A DNA stretch of 64,000 nt from the NCBI GenBank assembly GCA_003024785.1, contig PUQB01000342.1:186001-250000 (forward strand). The letters run 5' to 3'. The notes beneath the pieces are model-generated. The model saw only the letters and a list, made by a program, of their open reading frames with translations, was not told where the DNA came from and did no database searches. The position numbers were made by a program, and so were the translations under genes. Within the stretch, counting starts at the first letter, position 1. Each line of letters starts with the position of its first letter. The DNA is from Selaginella tamariscina (lineage: Eukaryota; Streptophyta; Lycopodiopsida; Selaginellales; Selaginellaceae). Shown piece by piece: positions 22,070 through 33,233 of the stretch.

Positions 22070-22880
22070 GTTTTAATTAAATAAATAAATAGTATATTAA
22101 TAATAATTTCTCTAGTTCTTACACAAGTACAAACTTTCTTCACTTAAATTATATTTTCTCTTCTTAAATTAACCCTAATGTTTGCATTTTGAAATTCCAC
22201 GTAATGCACAGCAAACACATTATTATAGTATATATAAATAAAATGATTACATAGGATATACTTTTTAGATAGGCACATTGTTATTTTAAACGCATGATAT
22301 ATACATTAGATTGAAGCTCGTGTGGACCCCAAAACTTGTTATCCGGCTGGGAAACTTATGGTCAAGCCCTGACTGGACTTCTCTTGATTGACGGACCTGT
22401 TCTCTGTCTGTCTGGAGAAAGTAGACATGAACATTTGATATTGTACGCTAACAAATTTATATTGATACTTACATGGTTTGATTCTCTTGGGACCACTAGC
22501 GGTCCAAGTGAATGTGAACTTTTGAGCCAGCTTATCTAGTAATAAAAATTTATAAAAACAAATGTTAAAAAACTCTATACAGTTATGCATCCAGTCAATG
22601 AAGTCATTTGCAACTTAGTTATACATTTAACTTGAAGTTATGAAATGCTTCTACCATGAATCCCAAGTTGTAAGGACTCCAAACCTCACATACACAAACA
22701 CACAGTTTATTCAAGTGTATTTACGACTTTCAATGCTGTTACAAGGGCTAACATATGCAATATCTCAGCAGAAGCTTGATAAACTAACTCTCTCTCACAC
22801 ACACAATTATTGTAAAGGAAGGAAACGCTTTATTACTATATGAAGCCGAGCGCCATACATATACGGCAGAAAACACCTCT

Positions 22881-23555
22881 CTAGTAGACTGGTGGCGGAG
22901 TCTTCATCACAGGGCCAGGCGGAGGATACTTCATCACAGGGCCAGGTGGAGGAGACTTCATCTCAGGGACAGGCGGAGGAGACTTCATCACAGGGCCAGG
23001 CGGAGGAGACTTCATCTCAGGGCCAGGCGGAGGAGACTTCATGACAGGGCCAGGCGGAGGATACTTCATCTCAGGGCCAGGCGGAGGAGACTTCGTCACA
23101 GGGCCAGGCGGGGGAGACTTCATCACAGGGCCAGGCGGAGGATACTTCATCTCAGGGCCGGGCGGAGGAGACTTCATGACAGGGCCAGGCGGAGGATACT
23201 TCATCGGGCCAGGCGGGGGAGACTTCATCACAGGGCCAGGCGGAGGATACTTCATCTCAGGGCCGGGCGGAGGAGACTTCATGACAGGGCCAGGCGGGGG
23301 AGACTTCATCACAGGGACAGGCGGGGGAGACTTCATCACAGGGCCAGGCGGAGGACTCTTTCTAAACCAGTGAAAACGTGGGGACTTGTAAACAGGAGGT
23401 GGCGTACTGTAAACTGGAGGGGATTTACTGTAAATCGGTGGTGATTTATAGACAGGAGTTGGAACGTATTCAGGAGGTGGAGATTTGTAGTAGTCCTTAG
23501 CCTCACATTGTGCGATTATTGCCAGTAGTAATAGGGAGAAGACCTTGATCTCCAT
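22881..23555 (-). CDS. secreted proline-rich cell-wall protein
   Basis: A 224-residue protein from ATG 23555 to the stop at 22881-22883. Residues 1-19 (MEIKVFSLLLLAIIAQCEA) are a clear signal peptide. Residues 20-65 are a Tyr/Ser/Pro region (KSPPPEYVPTPVYKSPP) like extensins, with Tyr residues that could cross-link. From about residue 66 there are about 16 repeats of K(S/Y)PPPGPVM or EM, encoded by near-identical 27-bp units. Such proteins are exported to the cell wall. Basic residues and hydroxylatable Pro suggest binding to acidic pectin, by analogy. The start is shared with two truncated copies. No intron in the coding part; a 5'-UTR intron is likely. An antisense open frame (23041-23373) is only a shadow of the repeats. 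Confidence 0.88.
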   Translation of the reverse strand: MEIKVFSLLLLAIIAQCEAKDYYKSPPPEYVPTPVYKSPPIYSKSPPVYSTPPPVYKSPRFHWFRKSPPPGPVMKSPPPVPVMKSPPPGPVMKSPPPGPEMKYPPPGPVMKSPPPGPMKYPPPGPVMKSPPPGPEMKYPPPGPVMKSPPPGPVTKSPPPGPEMKYPPPGPVMKSPPPGPEMKSPPPGPVMKSPPPVPEMKSPPPGPVMKYPPPGPVMKTPPPVY

Positions 23556-23568
23556 GACGCCAAACTGC

Positions 23569-23642
23569 CTGTAATGTTTTTGTAAGTGAAACTATTCTTG
23601 AATGTGAAACTATGAAACTAAATACTTGAATATGAAACATAC
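23569..23642 (-). other. predicted 5'-UTR intron of the PRP gene
   Basis: On the minus strand GCAAGCAG|GTATGTTTC at 23643/23642 is a good donor and ACATTACAG|GCAG at 23569/23568 a good acceptor, 13 bases before the ATG. Unit B has an even better donor (CAG|GTAAGTTTC near 24674). Unit C has lost the donor. No transcript data, so this is an inference. Confidence 0.55.
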
Positions 23643-23683
23643 CTGCTTGCTCTGGAGCTGTGAAGCTTTCCATTGTTCGAGAG

Positions 23684-23709
23684 GGTTATAGATATATATA
23701 TATATATAT
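23684..23709 (-). promoter_or_regulatory. TATA-like (TA)n tract upstream of the PRP gene
   Basis: The minus strand reads ATATATATATATATATCTATAACC, about 130 bases before the ATG and just upstream of the predicted first exon. Similar AT tracts stand at the same place in the other units. Confidence 0.45.
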
Positions 23710-23940
23710 GTGTGTTAACCTATAAATTAAACTAAATTACCTTTGTTACGTGTTATCTTGTCTTTACTAAGGACTAGAAAAGTCAAGTTTTCTTGCCGAC
23801 TTTACAAGATTAAAAGATACGTAGTCTGGTGATTCCAATAGAATGTAACAAATATCTCTAGTATATACAGAATATATTTTGTATATATTTTATTAAGCTA
23901 ACTATGAGTTGACAACGTCACATTGTTAAGGAGTTTCTCA

Positions 23941-25010
23941 TACATTTAATGAATTTTTCTTGTAGGTTTTAATTAAAAAAGTAAATAAATAGTATATATA
24001 TCATATATTAATAATAATTTTGCATAGGTACAAGCTTTCTTCACTTGAATTAAATTTTCTGCAACTAATTGTAACCTTTCATTTCATTCTCTCAAATTAA
24101 CCCTAACGTATACAAATAACCGTCTTTTTGAAATTCTAACCTTAACCGTGCGTTCTACGTACACACAGCGCGCACGCGCACACATAATTACATTATGTAT
24201 AAGGATATACGTTTTATATCTGGAAAAAAAAAAAAAAAAAACAGAAAAATAAGTTTCTGGTCGAAGTCCGTGTGAACCGCAGGTCTTGTACTACGTTCAA
24301 GCCCCTCTATTGCTTGACCGACTTGTTCTCTGTCTGTAATTTAGGGGTTTGATTATGTTCATAGAAATTTATAAAAAATAATGTTAATATATTTATATGT
24401 AACAATATGTACATAACTATTGAAGCTATTTCGAATTCATTTGAGACTTCGAATGCTTCTAGTGATACATTTATCTTTGATACGATTCACACGAGATGGA
24501 ACGTACTCAGGAGGTGGAGATTTGTAGTAGTCCTTAGCCTCACCTTGTGCGATTATTGTCAGTAGTAAGAGCAAGAAGACCTTGATCTCCATGATGTGAA
24601 ACTGCCTGTAACAGTTTAACAAGTGAAACTAAATTCTTGAATGTGAAACTAAATGCTTTAATGTGAAACTTACCTGCTTGTTCTGAAGCTGTGGAGATTT
24701 CCATGGTTATATATATACTCGTGTGAGTGTGTTAGGTGGTTCCAGCTATAAATTAAATTAAATTACTTTCGTTACGTTACGTGTGTATATATATATATAT
24801 ATATATATTTTTTTGTTGAGGTTATCTTGTCTTTACTAAGGTGAGAGGCAAAGTCAAGTTTTTTTGCTAACATTACAAGATTAAAAGTTATACGTAGTTT
24901 GGTGCTTCCAATAGAATGTAACACGTATTTCTCTCGTATATTTGTTTGTGATATTATATATACAGAATATACATCGTATATATTTTATGACACATTGCCA
25001 CATCTCCTAA
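23941..25010 (-). repeat. PRP tandem unit B
   Basis: Second unit, about 0.8 kb shorter because most of the PRP repeat domain is missing. The flanks on both sides align with unit A and the upstream flank also with unit C (6590-6970). Confidence 0.7.
24475..24592 (-). pseudogene. proline-rich cell-wall protein, truncated copy B
   Basis: ATG at 24592; encodes MEIKVFLLLLLTIIAQGEAK then DYYKSPPPEYVPSRV. Similarity to the intact gene stops there; unrelated residues follow to a stop at about 24437. The whole repeat domain is absent, probably through deletion. Signal peptide, promoter and splice donor are well kept, so a short secreted peptide could still be made, but I treat it as a remnant. Confidence 0.8.
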
Positions 25011-25254
25011 GGGTGTCTAACCTTGTAAATATCTCTTAGCAACAATGTAATTAATATTATTAATTACACGGTAACTTAATTTAGTATAGCATTACACCAA
25101 CGATGTCAATTAACATTCGGATTTAATATCACATATAACTTTAATTATCCACACTCTTGTAGTCTCTCGTAGATACGGCGAGAGAGAGTTATAGGTTAAC
25201 AGGCTGTTCTTAAAGGATGAGGGAGCCTGCAACGCGTGCAGAACATCATCATAT

Positions 25255-25778
25255 ATGTGTATAAATTCTTTAATACAACACGTAAGTACACACATGCATA
25301 CCTATGTTACACACATGCACGGGAGTGAGTGCCTGCGTCTTATGCAAGAATGTAGAAACACCAGTGTAGCAAAGACCGTACACAACATACCGAAAACGCT
25401 CACTATTATGAGGACGTTCAACTTAATGCTGGAGCATGATCTTATTTCATGGAATGCTACATTTACTGCATATATACTCACGCAGGTCATCTGAGTGAAG
25501 CGAAACAGCTCCTGGAGAAGTCCATATGCAATCTTATCAGTTGGAAGACGCAGAGAACACATTCAAGGAAATGCAGGAGAGACTCATGGAACACCATGTT
25601 ACACTCAGAATGGGAACCTGCAACACGTTAAGGAGTTATTTACATGATATCTTTGAACACGCTCCTGTATGCTTACACACATAGGAGATGTTGTGTGCAC
25701 AGAGAAGACATTCTTAAGGATGCCCGAGAAAGATATTGTTAGCTGGGCTGTCATGCGTGGAGCGTACGCTCAAAGTGG

Positions 25779-25790
<12 letters not shown>
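25255..25790 (+). pseudogene. pentatricopeptide repeat (PPR, PLS-type) remnant
   Basis: Fragments in several frames show the PPR hallmark: NLMLEHDLISWNATFTAYI (about 25415-25475), GHLSEAKQLLEKSICNLISW (about 25488-25547), then TEKTFLRMPEKDIVSWAVM and RGAYAQSGY (about 25700-25780). The (M)PEKDIVSWxxM pattern is typical of plant organelle RNA-binding PLS-class PPR proteins. Frameshifts and loss of both ends make it a pseudogene. It ends at a (TA)n(GA)n microsatellite just upstream of the CRM-domain gene. Confidence 0.75.
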
Positions 25791-25819
<29 letters not shown>

Positions 25820-25820
25820 C
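25778..25820. repeat. (TA)n(GA)n microsatellite
   Basis: Pure dinucleotide runs tatatata... then gagagaga..., at the end of the PPR remnant. Confidence 0.9.
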
Positions 25821-25960
25821 ACGAAGCATACACATTCAAGTACGAGTCTATATAGAGATGTATCGCTCTCTTGTGTTTTTATCTTAAATCATGCCGTACT
25901 TCGCAGATGACTGAAATCTTCTTATCAACCTCACAGCAACTAAAACCACTCAACTCTGTT

Positions 25961-25986
25961 TTAGGGTTCTCGAGGGTTTAGGGTTT
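25961..25986 (+). promoter_or_regulatory. telo-box cluster upstream of the CRM-domain gene
   Basis: TTAGGGTT at 25961-25968 and GGGTTTAGGGTTT at 25973-25986, just 15-40 bases before the ATG. Telo-boxes near the start site are common in plant genes for translation and organelle biogenesis. Confidence 0.6.
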
Positions 25987-26000
25987 ATGAGCATCCGGCT

Positions 26001-28406
26001 ATGGCGCACACGCTGGGATCCACGAAGCTGTTGAGAGGGCAGCTCAATCCAGGGATTGGAGTTTCCTGGATTTACCCATCCTCTTGCTCGATCGGTAGGC
26101 CATTGCGGGCTCAAAGTTGTCCACATTTTTTCGTATGCAGCTCTGCAGCAGAAGAATGTGGGGATGAAGTAACTAAGGTAAGAAGAAGAGAGCTTCCATG
26201 GCAGGTACGTGATGAAAATCCGGCCGGCCTCCCGGCTTTCGGAAATCCGGCTCCACAGAGGACGCCTTGGGATCAGATTGCTCCCAAGACTCTCACTAGC
26301 AAGGCAGACAGGTTTCCGAAGAGGGAGAACGGCTCCCATTTGGTCAACATTGTGGAGAAACTCCGTGCGATCGAGCATAAGCAGCTTGCACGGAGCTATA
26401 GCACTTATGTTGTCCCGACCTCAATTTCTACACCCCGAACAGAGGATACACACATTGTATCCTCTGTGGATGATTCTGAGACAAAGTCGGTTGCGGAACA
26501 TCACCAGCAGCCCCCCAAGTTGCCATGCCTGGCTGAACTAACGATTCCTGATGTGGAGTTAAGGAGATTGCAGAGGATTGCCCTGAGGATAACTAACCCG
26601 ATTAAGGTTGGCTATCTTGGTGTTACCAAGGCAGTTGTTCAGGATATCCACCGTCGATGGCAACGTTGTGAGATTGTCAAAATCAAATGCGATGGACCTG
26701 CTGCCATCAACATGAAGAACACACACGAGGAGCTAGAGGTAATACTTCCTTCTCCACACTCATGGATACAATATACATACAGGTGCTTGTGTTGTATAGG
26801 CATTCCGTATATATAGAAAAACTTCACTTGAATATATATACGCACACATGGTTGTAGAGTTGAGATCATTGATGCGTATATCTATACTACTTTAAAGACA
26901 GCTTACGATGAGAGAGGAGGAAAGGAGATAGATTTTATATCAGCTTACAGTGTCCTACTTTCTTCAGACTAAGACGGGAGGTTTAGTGATATGGAGGACT
27001 GGCGGGATGGCAGTAGTGTACAGGGGGAAGGGGTACTTTGCACGCGTGGAGAACAATACGTTAGCAGTGATGAACAAATACAATAGAAGGAAAAAGAACC
27101 TAGAAGAAGCTGTACGCATTCAAGAAGAGAACCTTGACCGTGACTACAGTCAATCTCCTGAAGATGATCAGTTCGACTCCGAAGTCCCTAAGACCACTGC
27201 CATACCTCACCAAACTAAAGGTACACATAACAACTATATGTCTATGCTAATGGTTATATACGTCTATACACACATACCTCTATAAGAAGTATTCATAGAG
27301 ACATATCTATTTGCTCGCTGTAGTTCATTCAACTCTCTCTCTCTCTAATGTATTTCTATAGGTGATGACCTTGAAGACGAATACGTGAACGAGATAGATG
27401 CATTGTTGGAGGAACTAGGTCCACGTTACGATGATTGGATGGGAACACGGCCTATACCTGTTGATGGGGATTTGCTACATCCTGTTGTACGGGGTTATCG
27501 CCCTCCACTCAGGCTTCTTCCCTATAAAGTCAAGCCGCATCTCACCAGTATGGAGCTCACGGTTCTACGTAGGCTTGCTAAGCCTTTACCTCCACACTTT
27601 GTTCTTGGTAAGTTTTATAACTTTCGTTTGAAATGTATATGTTCTTTCTGCATGTGTTATACTATGCGCATATACTATGAACGTTATATATATGTGCTTT
27701 TAATATGATAAATATTTGTAGGAAGGAACCGAGGATTACAAGGTTTAGCAGCTGCAATATTGAAGCTTTGGCAGAAGAGCGAGATAGTTAAGATTGGTGT
27801 GAAGAGAGGAGTCCAGAACACGAGGAACCAACTGATGGCTGAAGAGCTGGAGGTGCGCACATTCACATGCATATATATGCATGTATGGATATACACATAC
27901 GTTGTTTTATTGCAGCGGCTAACAGGAGGGTTGTTGCTTTCAAGAGATAAATTTTTCATTACAATTTATCGAGGAAAGGACTTCCTTCCATCATCAGTTG
28001 CTGACGTTCTTAAGGAGAGAGAAGGTAATACTTATATTAATGTTAATGTACTAATACCTGGTTATTTGGATACCATGTGGCTGTAAATAATGTTAATTTC
28101 ATTTGTGTCGTTTTAGCCCACATCAAGGAGCTGGTTGAACGTGAAGACAGACTCCGAATATCCGATGGATCAAAAGTCTCATCAGAAATGAAACCATCTG
28201 CTTCTGGTTCGTTTGCTGAATCCATGCAGATGAGAAATGAATGGGATGCAAAGAGGACTAAACAAGTTGATATCATAATATAAACACACATGCTGACATA
28301 AACTTTATATACAGGACAGCGAAATGGAGAGAAACGCAACTATTTTGGCTCTCAGAGTGAGAGAGCAGAAACGATTGGAGGCAAAACTCGCTACGGTAGA
28401 TCACAG

Positions 28407-28486
<80 letters not shown>

Positions 28487-29884
28487 CATCCATCATATAC
28501 CTCCATGTGAATATACTTGATATACACTGTGTGTGTGATATGTTGTTCTAAATTAACTTGTACACTGTCCGTAAACTTGCAGGCAATCTCAAAGAAACGG
28601 AAAGCCGACTTACAAACTGCAAAACTAGAGCATTCCTTACTTAAGTCAGAATATCCTCAGGATCGGGAGACAATCACGGACGAGGAACGTTACATGTTCC
28701 GTAAGCTCGGCTTAAGAATGGACGCATTTCTGCTTATTGGTAACCACAAACACAAACACACACACACACAGTGTATATAGAGACGCGATGAAACAGCTTG
28801 CGTTTATAAACTATTAGCACTTTACTCTCTAAGACACGGGAATTTGATGTTTTGAGCTATTCATGTGTGTAGGGAGACGAGGTATATTCGATGGTGTTAT
28901 TGAGAATATGCACCTTCACTGGAAGCACAGAGAGCTAGTGAAGTTGATACTCAAGGAGAAAGACAAGGAGGTAGCTACTGAAGTTGCAAGAATGCTCGAG
29001 TTAGAGAGTGGAGGTGTTCTGGTAGCAGTTGCAACAACATCTAAAGGCCAGGCAATTATAGTGTACAGGGGAAAGAATTACCAGCGTCCTGCAGAACTCA
29101 GACCACGTACTTTGCTTACGAAGCGTAAAGCTTTGGCTCGATCCAAGGAACTTCAGCGAAAGGCGGTATGTGTAACAGTACTGATATATAAAGGAGAGAG
29201 AGAGAGAGAGAGAGGTGACTTATGTTTCTTGTGCAGGCGCTTAAGATTCACATTGAGAAACTTGAGACCTTGATTCTGAAGCTTCGGAAAGACTATGTAA
29301 GAGAGAGAGAGAGAGAGATTTCTCCAGGTAACTTACCATTATGAAAACAGGATTACCTGCTACAGAGCAATTCTCTTCCAGAGACACCACATAGTGCGTT
29401 ATACAAGGAAATTGATGTAGAGGTATGCCATTTCATATTTTAGAAATCTTATATTAGTCTTTCTCTGCTTCTTTGGTACACAAAATATATATCACACTCA
29501 CACACACACACAGACAAAAGTGCTCCTCGCTATATTATTTTCTCATATCCAGATGTGTAATGTCATCGTATTCCAATATCTGTATTTGCAAGTGTAATCA
29601 TGTTGGTTGGTTTTAAAGGACAAATATATGTAAACTGTTTATACATTCATAATATTTATGATTACTTTGCATTTTTCGTGCAGTACAAGGAGGGTAAAGG
29701 TGAAGGCGACAGGGATTTGTTGAGCGATGCATCAGAGGACGACATGAGTTTCAGTGACGAAGCCCACAGTGAAGAAGATAGCGATAGTGAAAGTCATGAT
29801 AGTGAGATGGAAAAGGAGCAGGAGTTTGAAAACCAAGAAGAAAGCGAGTGGGATCTAGAATCCGAAGACGAGGAAGATAAGTAA
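26001..29884 (+). CDS. CFM3: CRM-domain chloroplast intron-splicing factor, CFM3-like
   Basis: A 12-exon gene; exons 26001-26738, 26968-27220, 27362-27607, 27722-27852, 27916-28024, 28117-28265, 28315-28395, 28583-28739, 28873-29165, 29237-29296, 29351-29422, 29684-29884. All introns are GT-AG, all phases agree, giving 829 residues. The Ser/Arg-rich N-terminus without acidic residues looks like a transit peptide. Three CRM RNA-binding domains: about 177-275 (LAELTIP..., [23 protein letters not shown]), about 380-480 ([40 protein letters not shown]) and about 600-695 ([30 protein letters not shown]). The GxxG loops are present. A coiled-coil segment ([20 protein letters not shown]) and a strongly acidic tail follow. 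Family members bind group II introns and promote splicing in chloroplasts, some also in mitochondria. The CFM3 subgroup fits by [24 protein letters not shown] and the tail; the ortholog call is from memory. No lesion seen. Confidence 0.9.
28408..28488. repeat. (CATA)n(TA)n(TG)n compound microsatellite in CFM3 intron 7
   Basis: catacatacatac, then tatatata, then tgtgtgtg runs; wholly intronic (28396-28582). Confidence 0.9.
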
Positions 29885-30433
29885 TGGACTAATATGGTAA
29901 GTGTAAATGTGTGTGGTGTGCGTGTGTGGAACAAAATACTCAATTAAGATAAACACCATACAAAACTAAACTTCAAAACATGACTTGCCAACTTAGATGT
30001 GAAGTATGACAAGTGTACATATATACATCTATATTTATGTACATATGTACGACGCACCAACACACGATGTATGAAAGTGCATTCTTTACTATATAATACT
30101 CCTTCCTATCTGCATGCTTTATAAACATTGCCGATTCTGATATTTTCAGATATATGAGTTAATGAAGTCAGAGAAACATGATGGATTAACATGGTCTGCT
30201 GCTATAAAGTATACAGGAAAGAATATGTATATACATATATACGCTTGCGAGGCAGGTTTATGAAAACCAGAATGATGAATTAGCGTGGTGGCCTGCTAAA
30301 CAACACGTGGTAAGCGGAAAATATTGCATATATGTGTATATATGTGCGCATATATACATACTTATTTATTATAATGACTGCACTTAGGTATTCTTCTGAT
30401 ATACGATTCATCGATTGAATTAGCGTGAACAGA
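29885..30433. other. intergenic between CFM3-like and Rab genes
   Basis: Contains the CFM3 3' untranslated region and the Rab promoter side. TA/CA-rich; no other gene seen. Confidence 0.6.
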
Positions 30434-31386
30434 ATGGCGAATGCTTATATGGATATGAATCAGAAGATAGATTATGTGTTCAAAGTGGTGTTAATTGGGG
30501 ATTCTGCAGTTGGGAAATCGCAGCTGCTGTCTAGATTTTCAAGGAATGAATTCACTCTCGAATCAAAGGCTACTATTGGCGTGGAGTTTCAAACACGGAC
30601 CATGACCGTAGATCATAAGACGATCAAGGCTCAGATCTGGGACACAGCCGGACAAGAGAGGTAAATCCACGTATGTTTGACTTATATATCTGTATAGCAC
30701 ATTTATATGTATATTTTTAGTTTCTATTAATATATAGAGTATCCAGGGAAAGAGTACTGAAGAGATCCGACAGTCATTTCTTATTCTTATTCTGCTGCTT
30801 CTCTACACGTGTATCACATAAATTCTTCTGAAATACTCAGAAGAAGAGAAGAAACACGTGGGAAAATACTGCTTGTTTTTTGTTAGTGTCGAGTCCTTAG
30901 TTTTTAATTGGGCTGTTTATGTCTTCCTCTCGGTTTACTAGACTGTTGATTGTGTGCTGCAGGTATAGAGCAATCACAAGTGCATATTATAGAGGAGCAG
31001 TGGGTGCACTCCTTGTATACGACATTACGAAGCATCCTACGTTCGAGCACGTATCAAGGTGGCTTGAGGAGCTCAAAGTGCACGCAGATAACAACATCGT
31101 GGTAATGTTAGTGGGAAACAAGTCCGACTTGAACAATCTCAGGGCGGTCTCAACCGAGGAAGCAAGGGAGTTTGCGGAACGCGAGGGCTTGTTCTTCATG
31201 GAGACGTCGGCTCTGGAGGCTACCAATGTGGACAGTGCTTTCTTCTCTGTGCTCTCTGAGATATACCGGATTGTCAGCAAGAAGAACCTTGCTCCTGACT
31301 CAAGTAAGACCCAGCCTTCCTCCCTGTCAGGAACCTCACTTGTCATATCCGATCCGAGTGTGTCCAAATCCTCTCGCTGCTGCTAA
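30434..31386 (+). CDS. RabA (Rab11-type) small GTPase, RABA4-like
   Basis: Two exons, 30434-30660 and 30963-31386, joined through an Arg codon (AG|G) after WDTAGQE; 216 residues. The ATG at 30434 is used; an upstream GTG frame is not a plant start. G-box motifs are all intact: GDSAVGKS (22-29), ATIGVEF (switch I), WDTAGQER (switch II, catalytic Gln kept), GNKSDL and ETSAL. The C-terminus SKSSRCC is a double-Cys geranylgeranylation site. [20 protein letters not shown] and [19 protein letters not shown] identify the plant RABA (Rab11) class; KATIGVEF suggests RABA4 or a close relative. Such GTPases steer trans-Golgi-to-plasma-membrane or cell-wall secretion. The single intron in switch II is typical for the family. 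No defect seen. Confidence 0.93.
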
Positions 31387-32031
31387 AGTTTTGCTGAGCT
31401 TCTCTTTTTGAGTTAGGAAAGAGTTTATACATTTCGTTTTGAGGTGCGTGTGTTTGTGTGTGCGTGTGTGTGCGTGTGATCCATGCATCTACTACGGTCG
31501 CCTTATCAAGAATGATGTTAACCATTGTTGATAATGTGGTATGAATTGCTAAACAGCCATTGAGTGCGGCACGCATTCATGTGAAACACACGCACACATA
31601 CGCTTGACGGGCACAGCAGGTTAATTTAATTAACAGATATTATATATATACATATATATAAAACACACGCACAAATCAAAGAGACGTGTAAGGCGTATTC
31701 ATACTGAAGTCGGCATAATAGACGCCAACATATTTTAAACGGTTTACTATAGTAGAATATTCTTTATCCAAATTCTGGCGCCAAAGTATGTTCGCTCTTG
31801 CATTAAACATTTGGCAGAGCGCCATTTAGTGCAATTGAATGGCCGTAAAGAAACGTCTACATCCCCGCCGCGGGAATTTGATGGGAATTGAATCCGCCCA
31901 ATATCTGTGTTAAATTACCAAGACTATCTTATGCAGTCCAATCAGCAAGAAAATCTCATAAGCAACAAGAAATCTATAATACGTATATACATACACATGT
32001 GTATGTGTATGTGTATGCATAGAATGCGATT
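31387..32031. other. intergenic, no gene seen
   Basis: Rab 3' region, then GT/CA-rich sequence. Only short random frames. Confidence 0.55.
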
Positions 32032-33233
32032 TCAAGTTAGAATGAACCATACAAATCCGTCCAGGATCCACTGGAGAGCTTTCTTAATAAGGAGGTCTAG
32101 GGGGGGGAGAACAGGGGACTTCAGGGGGAACAGAGACTTTGCTGGCAAGGGAAAGCAGGACGGCTCCTGGGAGAGAAACGTCTGACACTGCTGAACTGGT
32201 CGCTGGAGAGGCCGAGTCGGAATACAGTTGCCTCGGTCGTCCCTGATCCGACCTCCAACATCGTTGTCGGACAAGCAGTCCAGACTCTCGCCTGTGAAGA
32301 AGTTGTTCGAGTATGTGAAATTCTCTAACCTGGGCAGGTCACAGATCGATGCAGGAACCACTCCGGTTAAGAGATTCGAGGCAACATTGAGCTGCTCGAG
32401 GGCAACCATGTTCCCCATTGTTGATGGAAGACTCCCACCGAGCAAGTTGAAGCTCACGTCGAAGACACTTAAGTCTGTCAGCATTCCGACCGAGGATGGA
32501 ATGCACCCGTCCAGCTTGTTGTTGAGGAAGAGTATCTCATTCAGAGTCTTCCCCATGTTCCCAATACTAATCGGGATTGCTCCAGTGAACATGTTATTAG
32601 CAAAGTTTGCAACGGAAACTGGAGACTCCCCGAGGTTCCATGGGATCTGGCTGATGAACTGGTTGTTGTTCACAAAGAGTGCATCGAGCTTCTTATCAAA
32701 GACAGCCGGAGGAAGCAAACCTTCGAAGCTGTTATACCTGATGTCTAGATATGCCAGGGAAGGCATTACAAGTGTGACGAGTGGGAATCCACCGGAGAAG
32801 CGGTTGTTGCTGATGTCGAGCTCGAACAGGAGGTGGAGTGCAGCGAATGACTCTGGCAGTGTCCCACAGAAGAAGTTGGTGTTGATGTGGAAGAGTGCAA
32901 GGTGTGTAAGGAGGCCGAGCTCTTCTGGAAGAGTTCCTGAGAGGAGTCCGTGATTGAGATCGATACCTGCGACGACCTCCAAGCAGGGATCAGCCGGCGC
33001 TGGGGCACAGAACACACCACGGTAGCTGCACACATTGGGTCCGACCCATGTTGCTGTAATGCCTTGTGGGTCGCTTGTGATTCTTGATTTCCACGCTTGC
33101 AGTGCAATGTAGGCAGCTTGAAGGTTTGGATTCGACTGCAGTAGGCGTCTCTAGCTGTTTCTTGGAGAGGCTGTTCTTCAGCTGCTGAGAGAGAGAGTGC
33201 TAAGAGTACAGAAGCTATGAAGATGAGAGACAT
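32032..33233 (-). pseudogene. LRX-like leucine-rich repeat protein without extensin tail, one frameshift
   Basis: ATG at 33233 opens a signal peptide (MSLIFIASVLLALSLSAAEE). Near 33145 the frame changes. In the other frame NPNLQAAYIALQAWKSRI leads into WVGPNVCSYRGVFCAPAP, the conserved N-terminus of LRX/PEX proteins, and then an uninterrupted LRR domain to 32032: DLNHGLLSGTLPEELGLLTH, LFELDISNNRFSGGFP, LAYLDIRYNSFEGLLPPAVF, EILFLNNKLDGCIPSSVGML, LSVFDVSFNLLGGSLPSTMG and a Cys-capped end (RNCIPTRP-type, PVQQCQTFLSQEPSC). About ten repeats. LRX proteins sit in the cell wall, bind RALF peptides and link to Ser-Pro-rich extensin tails. Here the tail after the LRR is short and lacks SPPPP repeats. 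One small indel separates signal peptide and LRR, so the gene is either barely broken or has a consensus error. Confidence 0.8.

Larger units (their letters stand above)
22070..23940 (-). repeat. PRP tandem unit A
   Basis: A segment containing 3' flank, PRP gene and 5' flank, similar to the neighbouring unit B. Paired landmarks are cttgtagttttaattaaa at about 22065 and cttgtaggttttaattaaa at about 23958, ttgttctctgtctgt at about 22400 and 24325, and the two PRP starts at 23555 and 24592. Confidence 0.7.

Noticed and set aside
23041..23373. Open frame of 110 codons (Gly-rich) on the plus strand
   Set aside because: Antisense shadow of the 27-bp PRP repeats; no signal peptide or start context of its own.
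26209..26541. Alternative plus-strand frame in CFM3 exon 1
   Set aside because: Overlaps the true exon, which continues in frame through all twelve exons.
32228..32953. Open frame of 241 codons on the plus strand
   Set aside because: Shadow of the LRR coding region on the opposite strand.
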